From: an uncultured Verrucomicrobiota bacterium
GTDB lineage: Bacteria > Verrucomicrobiota > Verrucomicrobiia > Chthoniobacterales > SZAS-18
Reading direction: 5' to 3'
Length of the DNA stretch: 7,515 nucleotides
Assembly: GCA_937873255.1 (NCBI GenBank)
Contig: CALMVM010000061.1
Coordinates: forward strand, 1-7,515
The stretch's first letter is position 1. Every line of letters begins with the position of its first letter. A program made the translations under genes and the position numbers. The notes under the pieces were generated by a model. That model did not search any database. It was given only the letters and a program-made list of their open reading frames with translations, and was not told the origin of the DNA. Positions 5,994-7,515 of the stretch are shown here, in pieces.

Positions 5994-6937
5994 TTCTTAG
6001 TGAGATACCGCCCATCCTGAAATCCTTCGACGGCCACCACCGAATTTATTTTGCGCGAACCCTCGGCGGTCTTCGTGATGTGGATGAGCAAGTGGACCGC
6101 CTCTCCGATCAGCGGCTCGCTGGGATGGGGCGAGTCCGGGTGCATGGAAATCAGGGTCGAAAGGCGGCTCAGGCCCGCGTGCGCGTCGTTGGCGTGGATC
6201 GTGGCCACGCCGCCCTCGTGCCCCGTGTTCCAGGCCATGAGCAGGTCGAGCGCCTCCGGGCCGCGCACCTCGCCGACCAGGATGCGGTCGGGGCGCATCC
6301 GCAGGGTCGTGCGCAGAAGCTTGGTCATCGGGATTTCGCTCGTCGTGTGGTAGGTGACGCTGTTAGGCGCGGCGCACTGGATTTCGCCCGTGTCCTCGAT
6401 GATCACGAGCCGCTCGTGCGGGTTCTGGGTGACGATCTCCTGGATGATCGCGTTGGTGAGGGTCGTCTTGCCGCTGCCCGTTCCGCCGACCACCAGGATG
6501 TTGCGGTGCGCGGCGACCGCCTCAACAATCACGGCGCGGTGCGCTGGCGTCATGAGGCCGCCCTCCACGTACTGCTCCAGCGTGAAGATGGCGCTCGCCT
6601 TTTTGCGGATGGCAAACGTCGGCGCTCCCACGATGGGCGGAAGCTGTCCGGCAAAGCGCGAGCCGTCCAACGGGAACTCGCCCTCCACGACCGGGTACTG
6701 CGCGGTGACGGTCACGCCCAACGATCCCGCGACCGTGCGGATGATCGCCTCGCCCTGTGCAGGGGTCATGCTACCGATGACGCCCAGGCGTTCCCCGAGC
6801 TTTTCCTGCCAGAGCTTGCCGTCGGCGTTGAGGAGGATTTCGATGGTCCGGGCGTCCTCCAGCGCCTTCAGGAACACCTCCCCGCACTCGCGCCGGAGTT
6901 TCTCGTGCCCTCGCGCCTGCGTGGCCGTTCCGGTCAC
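5987..6937 (-). CDS. trbB: TrbB, VirB11-family conjugal transfer ATPase
   Basis: This is a cytoplasmic hexameric ATPase of the traffic-warden type that drives pilus assembly and DNA transfer at the inner-membrane base of the secretion channel. The 316-residue product is close to RP4 TrbB (about 320). All family motifs are intact: Walker A GGTGSGKTT at 151-159, Asp box EDTGEI at 181-186, Walker B ILVGEVRG at 219-226, and His box GHEGGVATIHAN at 239-250. The start is a GTG overlapping the TGA of the upstream primase gene by four bases; an earlier in-frame start would only add an Arg-rich segment that lies over the primase gene. A GGGGAG-like ribosome-binding sequence lies about 10 nt upstream. 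Just before the start codon a short hairpin (GGGAG, loop ACGG, CTCCC, positions 6952-6939) could mask part of it, which fits coupled translation. The stop codon lies inside a stem-loop (5971-5993). Confidence 0.95.
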   Translation of the reverse strand: MTGTATQARGHEKLRRECGEVFLKALEDARTIEILLNADGKLWQEKLGERLGVIGSMTPAQGEAIIRTVAGSLGVTVTAQYPVVEGEFPLDGSRFAGQLPPIVGAPTFAIRKKASAIFTLEQYVEGGLMTPAHRAVIVEAVAAHRNILVVGGTGSGKTTLTNAIIQEIVTQNPHERLVIIEDTGEIQCAAPNSVTYHTTSEIPMTKLLRTTLRMRPDRILVGEVRGPEALDLLMAWNTGHEGGVATIHANDAHAGLSRLSTLISMHPDSPHPSEPLIGEAVHLLIHITKTAEGSRKINSVVAVEGFQDGRYLTKNR

Positions 6938-7515
6938 CGGGAGCCGTCTCCCCTCCCCGTGCGCGCCTTGCCTTGGGCCTCGCGCTTGGCGGGGCGTTCC
7001 TGGGAAACCGCGCGGGTCGGCTCGGGCGTCGGGAGAGCCGCGTCCAAGGCCGTTTCGATCTGTTCTTTGAGTCCGTCGATCCCGAGAGTGCTGTTGACCT
7101 TCACGTCGCAAAAGTCGCTGAAGCGTTTCGGGTCGCTGGCCTGCTCGCCGCTGGCGAAGGTCGGCAGGATCAGTTTCGCACCCACCGCGGCGGCGGCCTT
7201 GGCGGCGTGGTCACGTCCCGGGTTGCGGCCGGGTTCGCGGCGGTCGTCGTCGCCCGCCACGATAAGAACCTTGTCGGGGAACTTTTCCCGCAACGCCCGG
7301 GCCACGGGTTCCAGGTTCCCGGCGTCGAACGCGCTGACGACCGCCGCCCTGCGCCCGGCGGCCTCCGCGATGACGCTGGCCGTGGCGTAGCCTTCGGCGA
7401 TGACGATGGCGGGGGCTTTGCCCAACTCCCCCATCCCGCCCACGACGTGAAAACAGCCTTCCTTGCGCGTGCCCTTGGCGAAGCGCTTGGTGCCGTCTTC
7501 CTGGATGTATTGGGC
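6934..7515 (-). CDS. TraC-like DNA primase, TOPRIM C-terminal part (5' end outside window)
   Basis: This is the last 193 codons of a larger gene whose start lies beyond the right edge; the frame is open from position 7515. The visible part opens with a block reading QYIQEDGTKRFAKG and then KEGCFHVVGG, typical of plasmid TraC-type primases and related TOPRIM proteins. A TOPRIM fold follows, with the conserved glutamate in IAEGYATA (visible residue about 41) and the acidic DDD cluster in IVAGDDD (about 89-91), the residues expected to bind metal. Known members make primers on transferred single-stranded DNA, and some are exported to the recipient. A block usually reading DFND appears here as DFCD. 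The last 40 residues are charged and rich in Pro, Arg and Gly, probably disordered. The stop codon overlaps the trbB start in GTGA, suggesting translational coupling. The family call is firm. Whether the missing N-terminus carries an ArdC-type domain cannot be seen. Confidence 0.85.
   Translation of the reverse strand, partial: AQYIQEDGTKRFAKGTRKEGCFHVVGGMGELGKAPAIVIAEGYATASVIAEAAGRRAAVVSAFDAGNLEPVARALREKFPDKVLIVAGDDDRREPGRNPGRDHAAKAAAAVGAKLILPTFASGEQASDPKRFSDFCDVKVNSTLGIDGLKEQIETALDAALPTPEPTRAVSQERPAKREAQGKARTGRGDGSR

Noticed and set aside
6938..7111. N-terminal extension of trbB to an upstream start
   Set aside because: It overlaps the primase gene, is Arg-rich, and would make TrbB longer than its family; the GTG at 6937 gives the expected length.
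6080..7390. Plus-strand open frame (436 codons) opposite trbB and the primase
   Set aside because: It is antisense to two genes with intact catalytic motifs and has no recognisable domain.

Overview
This window holds part of a conjugative transfer operon. Eight genes all read leftward on the minus strand. Seven form an IncP/RP4-type Trb mating-pair-formation (type IV secretion) cluster: trbB, trbC, trbD, trbE, trbF, trbG and the start of trbI, in transcription order. The eighth, upstream, is the 3' end of a TraC-like TOPRIM primase gene that runs off the right edge. trbI runs off the left edge with no stop in the window. There is no sign of a CRISPR array, tRNA, rRNA or insertion sequence. 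The DNA is GC-rich except for an AT-rich patch around the trbB-trbC junction. The proteins resemble those of Gram-negative (proteobacterial-type) IncP plasmids and related integrative elements. Host genus, and whether this is a plasmid or an integrated element, cannot be decided from the sequence.

Layout from right to left, in the direction of transcription. The primase fragment (7515-6934) ends in a GTGA overlap with trbB (6937-5987), the VirB11-type hexameric ATPase. A non-coding stretch of about 126 nt (5986-5861) follows. It contains a perfect match to the IncP KorB operator consensus as I recall it, TTTAGC(S)GCTAAA, a nearby half site, a small stem-loop over the trbB stop, and a good promoter candidate just before the pilin gene. 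Then come trbC (5860-5471, pilin), trbD (5420-5124, VirB3-like), trbE (5108-2676, VirB4-like ATPase), trbF (2643-1960, VirB8-like), trbG (1941-685, VirB9-like) and trbI (695 to the left edge, VirB10-like). Gaps are 0-50 nt, or overlaps.

How the parts work together: TrbB and TrbE would power pilus assembly and substrate export. TrbC would be matured to a cyclic pilin. TrbD and TrbF belong to the inner-membrane complex, and TrbG and TrbI to the core channel across the envelope. The primase would make primers on the incoming single strand in the recipient. The E-F-G-I order follows RP4, but no trbH lies between trbG and trbI. trbJ, trbK, trbL, the coupling protein and the relaxase are not in the window.

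The most interesting points are the KorB-like operator placed in front of the pilin gene rather than the operon head, and a predicted cyclic pilin of exactly 78 residues, matching RP4 TrbC as I remember it. I see no wholly new gene system. The remaining oddities concern regulation and domain architecture in a known system.
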